From NCBI RefSeq assembly GCF_000350105.1, contig NZ_CAIY01000029.1:57663-121662 (forward strand): a stretch of DNA of 64,000 nt, read 5' to 3'. Position numbers and translations under genes: made by a program. The notes under the pieces were generated by a model that saw only the letters and a list, made by a program, of their open reading frames with translations, was not told the origin of the DNA and did not search any database. Of the stretch, positions 20,276-31,578 are shown piece by piece (within the stretch, counting starts at the first letter, position 1; every line of letters starts with the position of its first letter). This DNA is from Richelia intracellularis HH01. Its GTDB lineage: Bacteria; Cyanobacteriota; Cyanobacteriia; Cyanobacteriales; Nostocaceae.

Positions 20276-21376
20276 AACAAAATTTTAGTAGTATTTCTGT
20301 GTAGATTTGCAGAATTTATCACTAGAGATATCCACCTCAATATTTATTAGTTTAGCCTAAGAGTTTAGTTCAAGCTATTGTTAAATTTGATATTATGTAT
20401 TACAATAATGGCTATTTCCTCTTACTTATGCTCCGGTCTTAGCTAACCAATCATTAAAGCTAAATTCAGTAAGTATAGGAAGTTGGGGTTTTACCAGCAT
20501 CATCTATTTCAAATAATGTAGTTTCTTAAAACTGAAAAGTTTTGCTAGTTCCTAACATTATCAGTCTCACAGCAGTATTAATTACCAGCGAGAAATACAT
20601 CTCCAGTTTGTGTATACAATTGTAAGCAACTTTTCTATTATTCCTAATCTAAAATAGGAATAGAAGTGATGTCAGTTTCTATAATCACAAATACATACCA
20701 TAAGATACCAGGGGTTTTTATAATTTTGATAAAGGCTTTTTATAAAAAACCATTAGTTCAAAAGTTCAAAGAACTACTTTAAGAAAAAATATCCATTCGG
20801 TTTATAAGAAGAAATACAATCCCTAATTTTTTTATCTGAAACTCAGTACGTAAGATTATAGTTATTCTAATTTGCTTTGCAGCAATTGGGTAAAGAGTAG
20901 TTGATTCCTCACTGCATTTATAATTAAGGCTTATATCGAGTTACAAATTGGTATTATCATTGCATTTATACATCTTGTGCAAAGATTATGTATCTCGATG
21001 AGTTTAGTTGTTGTTAAAATTGCATAGCAACTCTATTAGTATTTTTTGAGGGTAATAATAAAGGTAAATTAATACTTTATAGTCAATCATATTGCTGAAG
21101 ATAATTACTTATGGACTGATAATCAGCTTTGTAACTGATTTCTCTGGTGGTAAAATGTACTACTGATATAGTACATTTAGTATTTTTCTTCAAAATAGAT
21201 GCCTTTACCTCGTGACATAAATATTAGGAGAAGATATTAAAATTTAATAACCTATATTTTAGGATTATAAAGACTATTAGTCATATTAAGTCTTGCTTTC
21301 CCTCCACAATTCATAATTACCAGAATAATCTTTATATTTCCACATTTTTAAAGAGTAAATATATTTAATATTTATA
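20276..21376. other. Intergenic region, 1.1 kb
   Basis: No gene supported. Small inverted repeats occur, notably AAATGTACTA/TAGTACATTT at 21153-21178 (10-bp arms, 6-nt loop), roughly 200 bp beyond the metal-binding lipoprotein gene, which could be a weak terminator. Confidence 0.5.
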
Positions 21377-22372
21377 CTAATTTGGTGTGAAGATAAGATA
21401 AGTTCCCCCCAATGCTTCGATAATAGTACGGGTATTTGTAGTCATCATTTTTTGATATGTATCAGCCTCGCTTCCTGGATTACTTAAAGCATCAGTATAT
21501 AATTTTTTGTTAGCAATTTTAACTCCTGCTTGCCTCGCAACTTTTATGATTAACTCGGTGTTAATAGTAAATTCGGGAAAAATTGTGAATACCTTGGCTT
21601 TTATTATACTTTTAGCCAATGTTTGTAAATGGTTAGAATAGGGCTGAGATATTCTGCTGCTATTATAGAGAGAACCTGATAAATTGAAGTTATATTTTTT
21701 GGCATAATAGCTCATAGAATTATGGACTGTAATTAGTTTTCGTTTATGTTTAGGAATACTTTTTACCCTATTTGTAATCCATGTATCTAGTTGGAATAAT
21801 TCTGATTTTAGAGTATTTGCATTTTTCTGATATATATATTTATTTTGAGGGAACTTTTGTCCTAAGAAACTATTAATTACGGCTATCATACGTACGGCAT
21901 ATCCCACATTATGCCAAACATGGGGGTTGGGGCTTTGATGCCCTTTATTTATAAAATATAAAGGTTTTTTAACTGCGAACTTGGCAACGGCTACCTTAGG
22001 TGATCTATTTTGAGTAGTTCTAATAGCTTTTATTATTTGTGTTTCCAAACTATAACCATTATAAAAAATTAAATCAGCTTGATTAATTGCCTGCTGATCA
22101 GCATTACTTAATTGATAAGTATGAGGATCAGTATTTGGAGGAATTAAACAATTAAGGTTAATAGTTCGACCAGTAATTTTACTAACTAAATCACATATAA
22201 TAGTAGTTGTGGCAACTACTTTAGGCAACTTATTATGTACATGTTTATCATTAGTAGTGGTTACAGAGACAAAACTAGGTGTATTAACAAGGTTGTTACA
22301 ACCAAATAAGCTCCAACCAAGAGTAAATATTACTATATATAAACTAGGAGCTAAATTTACTTGCTTTAACAT
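21377..22372 (-). CDS. Zinc/manganese ABC transporter substrate-binding lipoprotein
   Basis: Cluster 9 (A-I) metal-binding protein that would hand Zn(II) or Mn(II) to an ABC importer. The 331 residues begin with a signal peptide ending in the lipobox LFGC near residue 25, so it is a lipoprotein. KVVATTTIICDLVSKITG starts the first lobe; PHTYQLS, PHVWHN and a Glu in FPEFTINTELIIKVA, together with TDALSNPGSEADTYQ, supply the His, His, Glu and Asp metal ligands of the family. There is no long His-rich loop. No permease or ATPase gene (znuB/C or mntA/B) is within the window, which is odd because they usually adjoin. Zn versus Mn cannot be decided. Confidence 0.85.
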   Translation of the reverse strand: MLKQVNLAPSLYIVIFTLGWSLFGCNNLVNTPSFVSVTTTNDKHVHNKLPKVVATTTIICDLVSKITGRTINLNCLIPPNTDPHTYQLSNADQQAINQADLIFYNGYSLETQIIKAIRTTQNRSPKVAVAKFAVKKPLYFINKGHQSPNPHVWHNVGYAVRMIAVINSFLGQKFPQNKYIYQKNANTLKSELFQLDTWITNRVKSIPKHKRKLITVHNSMSYYAKKYNFNLSGSLYNSSRISQPYSNHLQTLAKSIIKAKVFTIFPEFTINTELIIKVARQAGVKIANKKLYTDALSNPGSEADTYQKMMTTNTRTIIEALGGTYLIFTPN

Positions 22373-24853
22373 AAATGAAAAAATGATTTTTGAGCATCAA
22401 ATAAATTGTCCCTGCTGACTTTTATAAAAGGTTTATAAGTATTCATTTATGTTGTAATTGCTAGCGCACTTAGCTCAAGGAATTACAACCAACTTACAAA
22501 GCAATGTAATTATGCTTATCAGTACAGAGCAATTTTTCAGCTAGTCATAATATTTGCTGGTTATAAGGTATGACATAAAAACTTTAAACTTGAACTCTAC
22601 TGGCAAATACAATGGGACAAGCAAACACCAAACTTATATTAAAAATCAACGAAAAATACAAAATAAATAATATTAATTATTATTCTTGACAGCTACTGCT
22701 TTTACTAAAAATAGCGAACTAATACTGATTAATTTATTAGTTCCTGATTCTGCCCAAAAAATAAATCAAGAAAAGTTATTCTAAGGATAATTAGATATTG
22801 AAACTAATAAATTAAGATTTATGAAAGATTTGTAGTTCTTCAGAGATATTTTGTTTTCGGATTTTAGAGGTACATATGAGTTAAAAGTGGCACTTCAAAA
22901 GTGGTAATAATTGTAGATCTGAGTTGAGTTTTTATAATCAAGTTATCTTGCAGTTTTTTACTTCATTCAATATGTAAATAGTTTAGGATGGTTGAATCAA
23001 TATAGTGTTGTTAAGCCAAAAAAATTTCAATGTCATTGAAATTCCCTAAAATAAAATTTATTAGTAATAATGCCATTATAATATGTAATGATGGTTTTAC
23101 AAGCCTCCTGACTAAAAAATTGTTTTCTTATAACCAATATCGAATAGGAAATTATTGAATTACCTTGCTACTAAATGAATAGTAAGCCTTATCCTAATAT
23201 TAAGATAGTATAAAGCAGTTATAATTAGGATGTTCAGAGCAGAGCCCATCGATGTTTCGATTCAGAGAACTGCCTTATGAAATAGTAAAACCATGTTTCC
23301 ACTTGTAATTATTATCAGTATTGAGATATAGGCTGATATTTATGTTTAACATGATAGTAAGTATCATTTAATTAATCAAAATGCTATGCATATATACTCA
23401 CATGTATTGAATTCATATAAAACTAGACTATTTGGTAAAAAATTTGCCCACAAGAGTAAATTTTCCTTCCTGCTCATTAGTAATAATTATACTGATAAAA
23501 TAAAAGAGTTTAGTTATTTAAAGTAATTAGAGTAAGTATATTTACATTCTTCTTTACTTGATATGATTATAATTTAAAACCAAGCACATTATCTCAGACA
23601 ATATAGTTTCAACGGATGATTATTGTTTTGGAATTATTATGGTTCTAATGATGTAAGAATAAATCCGTAGATAGTCTACATTTACCCTTGCTCGAATTTA
23701 AGAATTAGTTATTGGATAAATAACCCTACATACATAAATATTAGTAATTTAAGTTACAGGAATGTAACTTTACATTCCGTTGCTCAATTTACACCATAAT
23801 CCGAATATCTTATGGCTAATCCTTTACTATAATAAGAGTAATTTATGTCCTAGTTGCAGAAATTAAATGTGATTATTTCGAGTTAAAGTTGATTACCTTA
23901 TGCAAGTAAATATTCTCCCAGAAAATGCTCATATTTTTATGAAATTCTTCGATTTTTTTTATTTACAGGTTAATAGTATTTATATCAAAATTAATTTGAT
24001 TACTAAACATTTTTGTTATTTTAAATAGGCTAATTAAGTGTGTTGTTGAACAAATATAAACTCATTGTTTGAGGTTATTTAAAGTCTAGGAATTTTCTAC
24101 GAAACAAATCATAGTATAGGCAGTCAGTAGTAAATTTACAAGTGATATTAATTTAAGATAAGAGTTAACCCCCAGCAATCTGGCATATCCACAATATTAG
24201 TTTATGAGCAATTTGATTTCTATAGTCAAACTAGATGATTATGAACTTAAAGGCAATATGCTAGAAACCTACTATTAGGATAAGATATGAAATGCAATTC
24301 TCCATATTTTGCCCAAAGTGTTGAGATAAATAGGTTAACCTAAGACCTTTTACTACAGTAGAAAGTATACACATATTTCCGTAACTCGCTTAAAATAGAT
24401 ATCTCAGGATGTATAGTATTGGTTAAGATTAATGTCCAATTCGTAGGCATACCACCTAATTTATACAGATAAATAGTGGATATTAGTAATGTAAAACTCC
24501 GATAGAGTTATACATCAGAGAAATTTCTTTAGGAAATTCATAAATAAACTTCACAGGGTTATGGATGGATAAATTAAATCCTGGTAGGCTGTGCAATAAT
24601 TGGTATGTTTTTATGTTTCATGAGAATTGGGGATTTTGACTCAATAGAGGGTAACAAGAAAGTCGTATGTAAACGCTAGAAAAACTAGGTAAGGCTTTTC
24701 TTAGGATTAAGAGAGAAAGAATGACATATAGAAAGAAAAAATGTAAACATCTCATCCACAACTTAATTAGATGTTACACTTTGTAACTTAACAGGGCATA
24801 TAAAACAAATGGGGAAAATAGAAGTAACAATGACTTTATGGGGCTAAAAGCTT
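22373..24853. other. Gene desert, 2.5 kb
   Basis: The longest gene-free stretch here, very AT-rich, with stops in all frames at short intervals. It contains the promoters of two divergently placed genes but no recognisable motif. The only notable item is the pair of overlapping hairpins at 23752-23779. No remnants of a known gene were identified. Confidence 0.55.
23752..23779. repeat. Two overlapping, mutually exclusive inverted repeats
   Basis: AAGTTAC (23752-23758) can pair with GTAACTT (23765-23771), or GGAATGTAA (23760-23768) can pair with TTACATTCC (23771-23779). The two stems share bases and cannot form together. No adjacent gene or U-tract gives this a role. Confidence 0.6.
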
Positions 24854-26404
24854 GTGATTGAGGCAGAAGTTCATTTATCTTTACACAACTTCCTGCGGTC
24901 GCAGGTGGGTTTTCCTTCTTGGAATCACCATCTTACTATGGCAAGATTGGTAGCGCGAACTTTGCGGACCGGACGTAGTTCCTTAATTCAAGTGGGGGCA
25001 ACTTGTGGTTATCAGGGACTATATCGTACTAGTTTTGTAGCTTCTGCCTTGATTTGGTATGGTGCTGTAATTATTGTGGCCACTGAAGAGGTACAAAACC
25101 GATTGTTAAGAGTTGAAATTCCCAAGCTCCAGCAGTGGTTACAAGTTGATAAACCCATCCGTATTGGCGATACTTTCCCTGGAGAGGATTTTCCTGGGCT
25201 TTTATTAATTTCTCCCCAAGCTTGGTTAAAGGCACAACTTTTACCTACTAATAGTAACTTTCCTATAAATATCCCTACAATTATTGATGGAGTAGATGAT
25301 TTAGAAGATTGGGTGCGTGAGGAATTAACCATTACAATTCAACCCCAAGACTGGGAAAAATTACAACTGGCTTTCCCCCAAGAGGTAGAAGTCATTAGTA
25401 ATGCCAAGATACAACTCACCCATAATATCTTCCAACACCCAGCTAATCCCTACAAATGCCATTTAATCTCTTCTGCAGAAACAGAGATATTGCAACGTTT
25501 ATACTCAGTTTTGGATATTTTCCATCTTCTGGAACCTTGGCAAAAGTTCCGGAATTTATTTATGAATATAACTTCTGCTTCCCCCACTTCTCTTTGTTGG
25601 ACAACTATTGCCCGTCGCCAAGGTTTATTTTCTCTACACTGTGCTCCCATTGAAATTAATGCATTACTTACACCAATTTGGCTAAGGCAACCTGTAGTTT
25701 TGATTGGGAGCGTCTTGGAAGTAGATACAGAGGCTCCGTTATTTCGTAAACGTATGGGTTTAGAGGATGTTACCTGCTTAAAGTTTTCCGGTGATCGACA
25801 AACAGAAGCAGTTCAGTTGTATATTCCTTATCAGTTACCCTTGCCCAACACCCCAGAGTTCCAACCAGCATTTATGCATAAGCTCCGTACCCTAATTTGT
25901 TTAAGTGCCACTACGTCAGGATTAACAGTAGTCTTATTGGGTGATATACCTTTAAGGACACAGGTCGCTGCTATACTTGCTGCTGAATACGGCTCACGGT
26001 TACAGGTAGAGAAAACCTGTTTGGATGAAAATAGTATTTTAGTTAGTGGTTGGGAATTTTGGCGATCAAATCAAAATATTTTACCATCACCCCAGTTATT
26101 GATTATTTCCACCTTACCTTTACCATCCTTAGAGCATCCGCTCGTTGCTGGAAAAGTAGCTCATTACAAACGCTTACACCAGGATTGGTTCCGCTTATAT
26201 TTGCTGCCGGTTGCCACAAATAAGTTACAAAGAGCTATCGCTCCTTTAAGAGAAAATCAAGGCATTGTTGCCTTATTAGATAGTCGGGTAGTAAATCGGA
26301 GTTATGGAGCACAAATCCTAGAAGCTTTGAGTCCCATGTCGAGAATCAATTACCTTGAACCCAGCCTGTTTAATCCAAACCAAAAAGATAGTTATGACTT
26401 ATAA
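24854..26404 (+). CDS. DinG/XPD-like helicase-related protein with degenerate motifs
   Basis: A 516-residue protein starting at GTG 24854. Its layout resembles DinG-family superfamily 2 helicases. Where the Walker A is expected it has VGATCGYQGLYRTSF (47-61), without the GKT/S lysine. Where the DEAH box is expected it has IDGVDDLEDW (D145). The C-terminal helicase domain shows LICLSATTSGLTVVLLG and, near 459, QRAIAPLRENQGIVALLDSR in place of QAxGRLIR. The tail SYGAQILEALSP is typical of the family. ATPase activity is therefore doubtful; it may be a structural or DNA-binding relic. The reading frame is intact over 1.5 kb, so it is under selection. Confidence 0.75.
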   Translation: MIEAEVHLSLHNFLRSQVGFPSWNHHLTMARLVARTLRTGRSSLIQVGATCGYQGLYRTSFVASALIWYGAVIIVATEEVQNRLLRVEIPKLQQWLQVDKPIRIGDTFPGEDFPGLLLISPQAWLKAQLLPTNSNFPINIPTIIDGVDDLEDWVREELTITIQPQDWEKLQLAFPQEVEVISNAKIQLTHNIFQHPANPYKCHLISSAETEILQRLYSVLDIFHLLEPWQKFRNLFMNITSASPTSLCWTTIARRQGLFSLHCAPIEINALLTPIWLRQPVVLIGSVLEVDTEAPLFRKRMGLEDVTCLKFSGDRQTEAVQLYIPYQLPLPNTPEFQPAFMHKLRTLICLSATTSGLTVVLLGDIPLRTQVAAILAAEYGSRLQVEKTCLDENSILVSGWEFWRSNQNILPSPQLLIISTLPLPSLEHPLVAGKVAHYKRLHQDWFRLYLLPVATNKLQRAIAPLRENQGIVALLDSRVVNRSYGAQILEALSPMSRINYLEPSLFNPNQKDSYDL

Positions 26405-26744
26405 TAAGTTTTGACTTATCAATGTTTGGAAAAATCAATTTATTGGTCAATCCCACCAAAATACAATTATTAGTCCTCTATGGGGAATCAATTTAGAAGG
26501 ATAAAGCAAGCTAATAAATAACTTTCAAGCTTTGAGTTTAAATTGTTGAGGCTTTGCTTCTTAAAGTACCGGGACTTATTCTCATTTAGAAGCTTAGCAA
26601 TAAGATACATTAGGAACTTGACATTAAGTCAATACTAATAGAGACTTGCACTTACTTTATTGTTTATAATTACTATTCTAAGTTCGATTAGTAGCACTAC
26701 AAACGTTATCATCTAGCTATAGACGATATTCGAGTTTTAAATAT
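26405..26744. other. Intergenic region, 340 bp
   Basis: Spacer between the DinG-like gene and the DUF2839 gene on the same strand. Nothing distinct beyond AT-rich sequence. Confidence 0.45.
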
Positions 26745-26960
26745 ATGGGTGAAGCAAAACGTCGTAAAACTGCATTAGGAGAAAAATATGGTCAGGAATT
26801 TCGCATTCTTCCCTGGATCCCAATTACCAAAACTCAAGCAGATAAATTTATGAAGTTAACAACCAGGGTTAGTTGGTTTGGTATTGGTCTGATGGTATTA
26901 ATTTGGCTTACTATCCGTTTTATTGGACCAGTTTTTGGTTGGTGGGAAGTAGTTGGTTAG
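26745..26960 (+). CDS. DUF2839 family small membrane protein
   Basis: A 71-residue protein of a cyanobacterial family. It begins MGEAKRRKTALGEKYGQE, continues LPWIPITKTQADKFM, and has one transmembrane helix around residues 44-64 (FGIGLMVLIWLTIRFIGPVF) with a tryptophan-rich end FGWWEVVG. The role is unknown. A single-gene unit as far as visible. Confidence 0.88.
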   Translation: MGEAKRRKTALGEKYGQEFRILPWIPITKTQADKFMKLTTRVSWFGIGLMVLIWLTIRFIGPVFGWWEVVG

Positions 26961-28949
26961 ACTTAATAGCATAGTATAAATTTAGGTATTATAAGCTGGT
27001 TATCGATTATGTTTGTAGATTATTATAATTAGTCAAAAGATATTTAAAGATATTTTTGGAATATACATAATCTTTAAGCTAATTATGTAACATCATAAGC
27101 AAATTTTACACAGAAATACCTATCCATACCGGGGCTCAATATAATTATACTTAGATTTATATATATTGATTTACATACAGAATAAATTATACGTCAAAAA
27201 ATACTTAGAAAATAATAATTATGAAAATAATTAAGGATTAAATCCTAACAGATAAATTTTGCTTTGGGAAAAACTGTAAACAGTTTTGATTAATTTTATA
27301 TTTAGACAATAAGTTATTAAGATAGTGACTTTTATAAATAAGATATATAATTCAAATTAATTATAAAAAGTTATAAATTAATTATATTTTGGATATATTG
27401 ATTATAAGGCAATAGTAAATCAAGGTAGTATAGTTAATATTAAATAAAAAAATAGAGCAATAATTAATTACACTACTGCAGAATAACATAAGCAAGTAAT
27501 AACAAATTATAAACCTTTATGATGGAAATTGAATCCATAGCTAAAGTTTTTTGCAAATAAAGAAGTAAAGCTGCTAATCTAGCATAGTGAGATGTATCCG
27601 ATAATAATTAATAGTCTAATTAGTAATTAATATCTTGGATACAAGAAAATTAACATTCAATTGTCTACATTAGCTAATATAGAAAAGGTAATGAAGAATA
27701 GAAATATATACTCTGAGATAGATATAATTTTTGTATATCTTATTTAATGTCTGTATGACAGATGAAAATACTTTGTTGGTTTAATTTATTGATAGTAAAT
27801 ATTTTTCAGTCTCTTAATTGAAGAGTATCAATAATTTGGTTGATATGTGGCTAATATTTTAGTAGGAAATAGATTATATATTCAATTAGTATAATGAGTT
27901 TAAAAATTTATATGTGCTCTAAAAAGTCTCTCATCGTATAAACTCTGAATAGAATAGGTTAAGCACTTGCAGGTAAAATAAGCAAAACAGACTTCATAAA
28001 CCCGGTATATAAGCATGTGAATGTATTGTTAATCTCACTCCTTAAGCTAAATTAGGTAGGTCTAATTAATGAGACTTTCTATATTTTCGCCGAATAGTTA
28101 GAACAGGAGAATTTAACTGTAGACTTTCCACAGCGGTATATGATAAAAAAATATTTATTATTTAAAGGGTAATTTATAGTTATTAACTCAGATCCTTACT
28201 TAGGAAAGATATCAGAAATTTTTCCGCCTTTGATATTTAGAGTAACAAACTCATCATATTTATATACTAAATCAACAAATGTTATTAGAGAAAAAGTAGC
28301 TTATAAACTAAATATGGTATTGTATTCTCTTACTTTTCTATGATGACTAAAAATAGTAACAACTGCCATCAGAAATATTTGGTTTTCGGATGTAGCAGGA
28401 TCATTTAAATTTGAGTAAATTATCGTTATTATATTCGTTTAATGGAACTATAATTAATTTATAAATAAAATCATAATTTTTGTCTGATAATATTTTAGTG
28501 GTATAGTCAATTTTTCATTTGACCATATTGATGTTTAGGCTTGTTTAATAAATAACTTATTATTTATAATCATAATGTATTTTTACAAATATTTATCAGA
28601 TAAGTATTTCAAAGATAATCTGCCAGTACCATTCATGAAAAAATTCAATCTTTCATAATAAAAGTGTTACTAATATTAAACTTAGCCCTTTTATTTTGCA
28701 GCTAGTCATCATTATTAATACTTTTTATAAAGTAAGTAATATTAAGGTTTTTACCTATATAAATGGATAAATTGCTAGGTTATTAATTTTCGTAAGTTTC
28801 TTTTGCTCAGTTATGGTGTAAAGCAAATGGAGGGAAAACAGCCCTTGATATTTACCTATATGTGATATTTACTTATATGAAAATGGGGTAAGCATAATGT
28901 CTAATAAGGATAATTAGAAATAGATAAGCATATATTTTATTAAGACTTT
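26961..28949. other. Gene desert, 2.0 kb
   Basis: Extremely AT-rich, convergent spacer between DUF2839 and ftsZ. No coding potential and no clear terminator. It contains an imperfect long inverted repeat (27594-27642) and a near-direct repeat TGATATTTAC(C/T)TATATG around 28846-28880. Confidence 0.55.
27594..27642. repeat. Imperfect long inverted repeat
   Basis: Outer arms GTATCC (27594-27599) and GGATAC (27637-27642) pair, and inner stretches GATAATAATTAAT and ATTAATATC pair with a small bulge. It looks like a partly decayed version of the long palindromes found elsewhere in the window. Confidence 0.5.
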
Positions 28950-30230
28950 TCAATTACGTGAACCTCGTCTTCTTTGTAGAAAATCTGGAATATCTAAACC
29001 TGGTTTTGGATAGCTGATTCGTGTTTGTGATTGTAACTGGTATTTTTGTTGAGATTGTTTTCCAGATGAAACTGCTGAAGAAGCCTGGTTTCTATTTGAA
29101 TTTTGCTGTGGCGCAGCCACTTCCGTAGTAAAACCAGTTGCAATCACTGTAATTCTTACTTCACCTTGTAAACGATCATCAATTACAGCTCCGAAAATAA
29201 TATTAGCATTAGGATCTACTACCTCATAAACTGCCTCAGCTGCAGAGTTTACTTCATGTAAAGTTAGATCACTACCACCAGTAATATTAAATACAACCCC
29301 CCTTGCTCCCTCTATCGAACATTCAAGCAAAGGTGAAGAAATGGCTGCCACTGCAGCTTCCTTTGCTCTAGATTTACCAGAACTAATACCAATACCCATT
29401 AGTGCTGAACCTGCATCTGCCATAACAGCTCTTACGTCGGCAAAGTCTACATTTACTAATCCTGGAATAGTAATAATATCGGAGATACCTTGTACACCCT
29501 GACGTAGTACATCATCTGCATAACGAAATGCCTCCTGTACTGGAGTTTGTTCAGGGATCACTTCCAGTAACTTATTATTGGGAATAATAATTAGAGTATC
29601 TACACAATCCTTTAATCCCCCAATACCTTGCTCAGCTTGCGTGGTACGGCGACGGCCTTCAAAAATAAATGGGCGAGTAACCACACCCACTGTCAATGCC
29701 CCCATTTCCTTTGCCACTTCAGCAACAATAGGAGCCGCACCAGTTCCAGTACCGCCTCCCATCCCTGCTGTGATAAAAACCAAATCTGCCCCTTCTAGGG
29801 CTGTTATAATCTCGTCCCGTGATTCTTCTGCTGCTTTTTGACCAATAGCAGGATTTCCTCCAGCACCTAATCCCCTAGTTAATTTCTGTCCAATTTGCAG
29901 ACGACTAGGAGATGAAGCCAGAGTCAATGCCTGAGCATCTGTATTAATCGTCCAAAATTCTACGCTTTCAACATCAGAGGCAATCATTCTATTAACAGCA
30001 TTACCGCCACCACCACCTACACCAATTACTTTGATGTTAGCTACTCGGCCAGGAATGATATCACCAATATTGCTATTCTCATGGGAGATTTTCTGGCTAT
30101 GGTGATTATGTCCTAAGTTCACTTCAGAATGACTAAAGGGATTATTTTCACTTACTGCTAGGGAAAATGCTGACTGCCCAGGATGTTGGGGATTCGCATA
30201 GCTGATTTCTTGGTTATTATCAAGTGTCAT
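28950..30230 (-). CDS. ftsZ: Cell division protein FtsZ
   Basis: Tubulin-like GTPase that forms the division ring. At 426 residues it has an N-terminal extension of about 65 residues common in filamentous cyanobacteria, then [19 protein letters not shown] near 68, the tubulin signature [11 protein letters not shown] near 163, [12 protein letters not shown] and the T7-loop [12 protein letters not shown] variable Gln/Ser-rich linker leads to the conserved C-terminal peptide [12 protein letters not shown] that binds division partners. The promoter must lie in the 1.3-kb gap before ftsQ. Confidence 0.97.
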   Translation of the reverse strand: MTLDNNQEISYANPQHPGQSAFSLAVSENNPFSHSEVNLGHNHHSQKISHENSNIGDIIPGRVANIKVIGVGGGGGNAVNRMIASDVESVEFWTINTDAQALTLASSPSRLQIGQKLTRGLGAGGNPAIGQKAAEESRDEIITALEGADLVFITAGMGGGTGTGAAPIVAEVAKEMGALTVGVVTRPFIFEGRRRTTQAEQGIGGLKDCVDTLIIIPNNKLLEVIPEQTPVQEAFRYADDVLRQGVQGISDIITIPGLVNVDFADVRAVMADAGSALMGIGISSGKSRAKEAAVAAISSPLLECSIEGARGVVFNITGGSDLTLHEVNSAAEAVYEVVDPNANIIFGAVIDDRLQGEVRITVIATGFTTEVAAPQQNSNRNQASSAVSSGKQSQQKYQLQSQTRISYPKPGLDIPDFLQRRRGSRN

Positions 30231-31578
30231 TAGATTTATAAAGGTAGATAAACAACTTTTTTGATGTACTTAAACTGAAGATGTAACTATCACAATATGA
30301 CTTGCTTGCTGATGAACACTTTTTACTAACTTCATACCTAAATTGGTATTAGTTAATTTGTAAGCTTACTGCGATACGTGTAAATAACCTATATGCTTAC
30401 ACAGCTAATTTTAGAGAAGTATACCTAATATTTAACTAAAATTGACTTATCTTAAGAGCAAGCAAATGGAGTAATTTTACTTTTGTAATATTCATGTGTA
30501 TGCTCTAAAACTCTCACACATTGGTTTATTTAGCAGTGCCTGACTAATAATTAAGTGTATTACCATAGTTCACGTTACAACTTACGGGGTTATATTTTTA
30601 CTGTTCTCCATACTATGTAAACAATTAAGTGTTGATATAAAGCAATACCTTTATTCAAGGTTTATGACTAGCATAATTAAGATGATTAACTTAAAACTAC
30701 TTGTTTTTTGCACATATAACTTTTTTTGTCAATTGTTTTATTATCTGTTTACTAAATAAGTAACTATATTATTATGTTATGGGTCAAGAGCGTGATTTTC
30801 CAAAAAACAACTTAGGAATAGGACCTATAACTTTCTCGCAATCCTGAATTGAACTAAGATTTATTGAATACCCGATTAGAATCTGAAATTGTTGCTGGCA
30901 ACATATGAACCCATAAGAAAAAAGTACAGAGAAAAAAACAAGTAGGAGTTTATATGTGTTTACGAGGCTTGTGATAGGCTTTCTCCTCTTTATGATCCCC
31001 AGTTTAAATAATGATTTAGGATTATTGGATGAATAATAGTTTTGTATTTGCAGCCATCTAGACAAGTAATTATTCTTGTGATTACAAATTTAAGGAAAAT
31101 GTAGATGGGAGTAATCTATTTGTTAAGTTTGCCGATTTATATTAATGCAAAAATCTGATGGCATATAATTTCTTAAATACCAAGGAAATATAACTGGCTA
31201 AGTCTTTACTAAAGATATTCTTTGATAAAAAATTCACCAAGCATATTTATCAAAGCTAATCTCAAACTCTAACTTGATTTCTCTAAACAGAGTATATCAG
31301 AAATGTAATAAAGAAAACTAATACATGCTCAATCTATAGAGAGAAGAGCTGACTATAGTTAAATATAGAGTGTATATATCCTCAATAATCCCCATAATAA
31401 GGATGAAATCTAACAATTGTAGTCTTCCCACTTTACATGGAGAAGAGCAGTATGTTTTTACCCAATTATCAATCTGAAATATAAGTATATTAAATACATA
31501 GTTTAAATAAATATAAAAAAATATATCGATTATGATAGCTATATGTGGAAGATTTTACTAAATTAGAGTTTTTGAAGA
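30231..31578. other. ftsQ-ftsZ spacer, 1.35 kb
   Basis: Unusually long gap between two division genes on the same strand. A 93-codon frame at 30784-31065 (minus) has no recognisable family features and I do not accept it. ftsZ thus probably has its own promoter. Confidence 0.5.

Noticed and set aside
30784..31065. 93-codon frame on the minus strand between ftsQ and ftsZ
   Set aside because: No recognisable family, unusual composition (clustered Cys/Phe/Ile) and no ribosome binding site; likely chance in AT-rich DNA.
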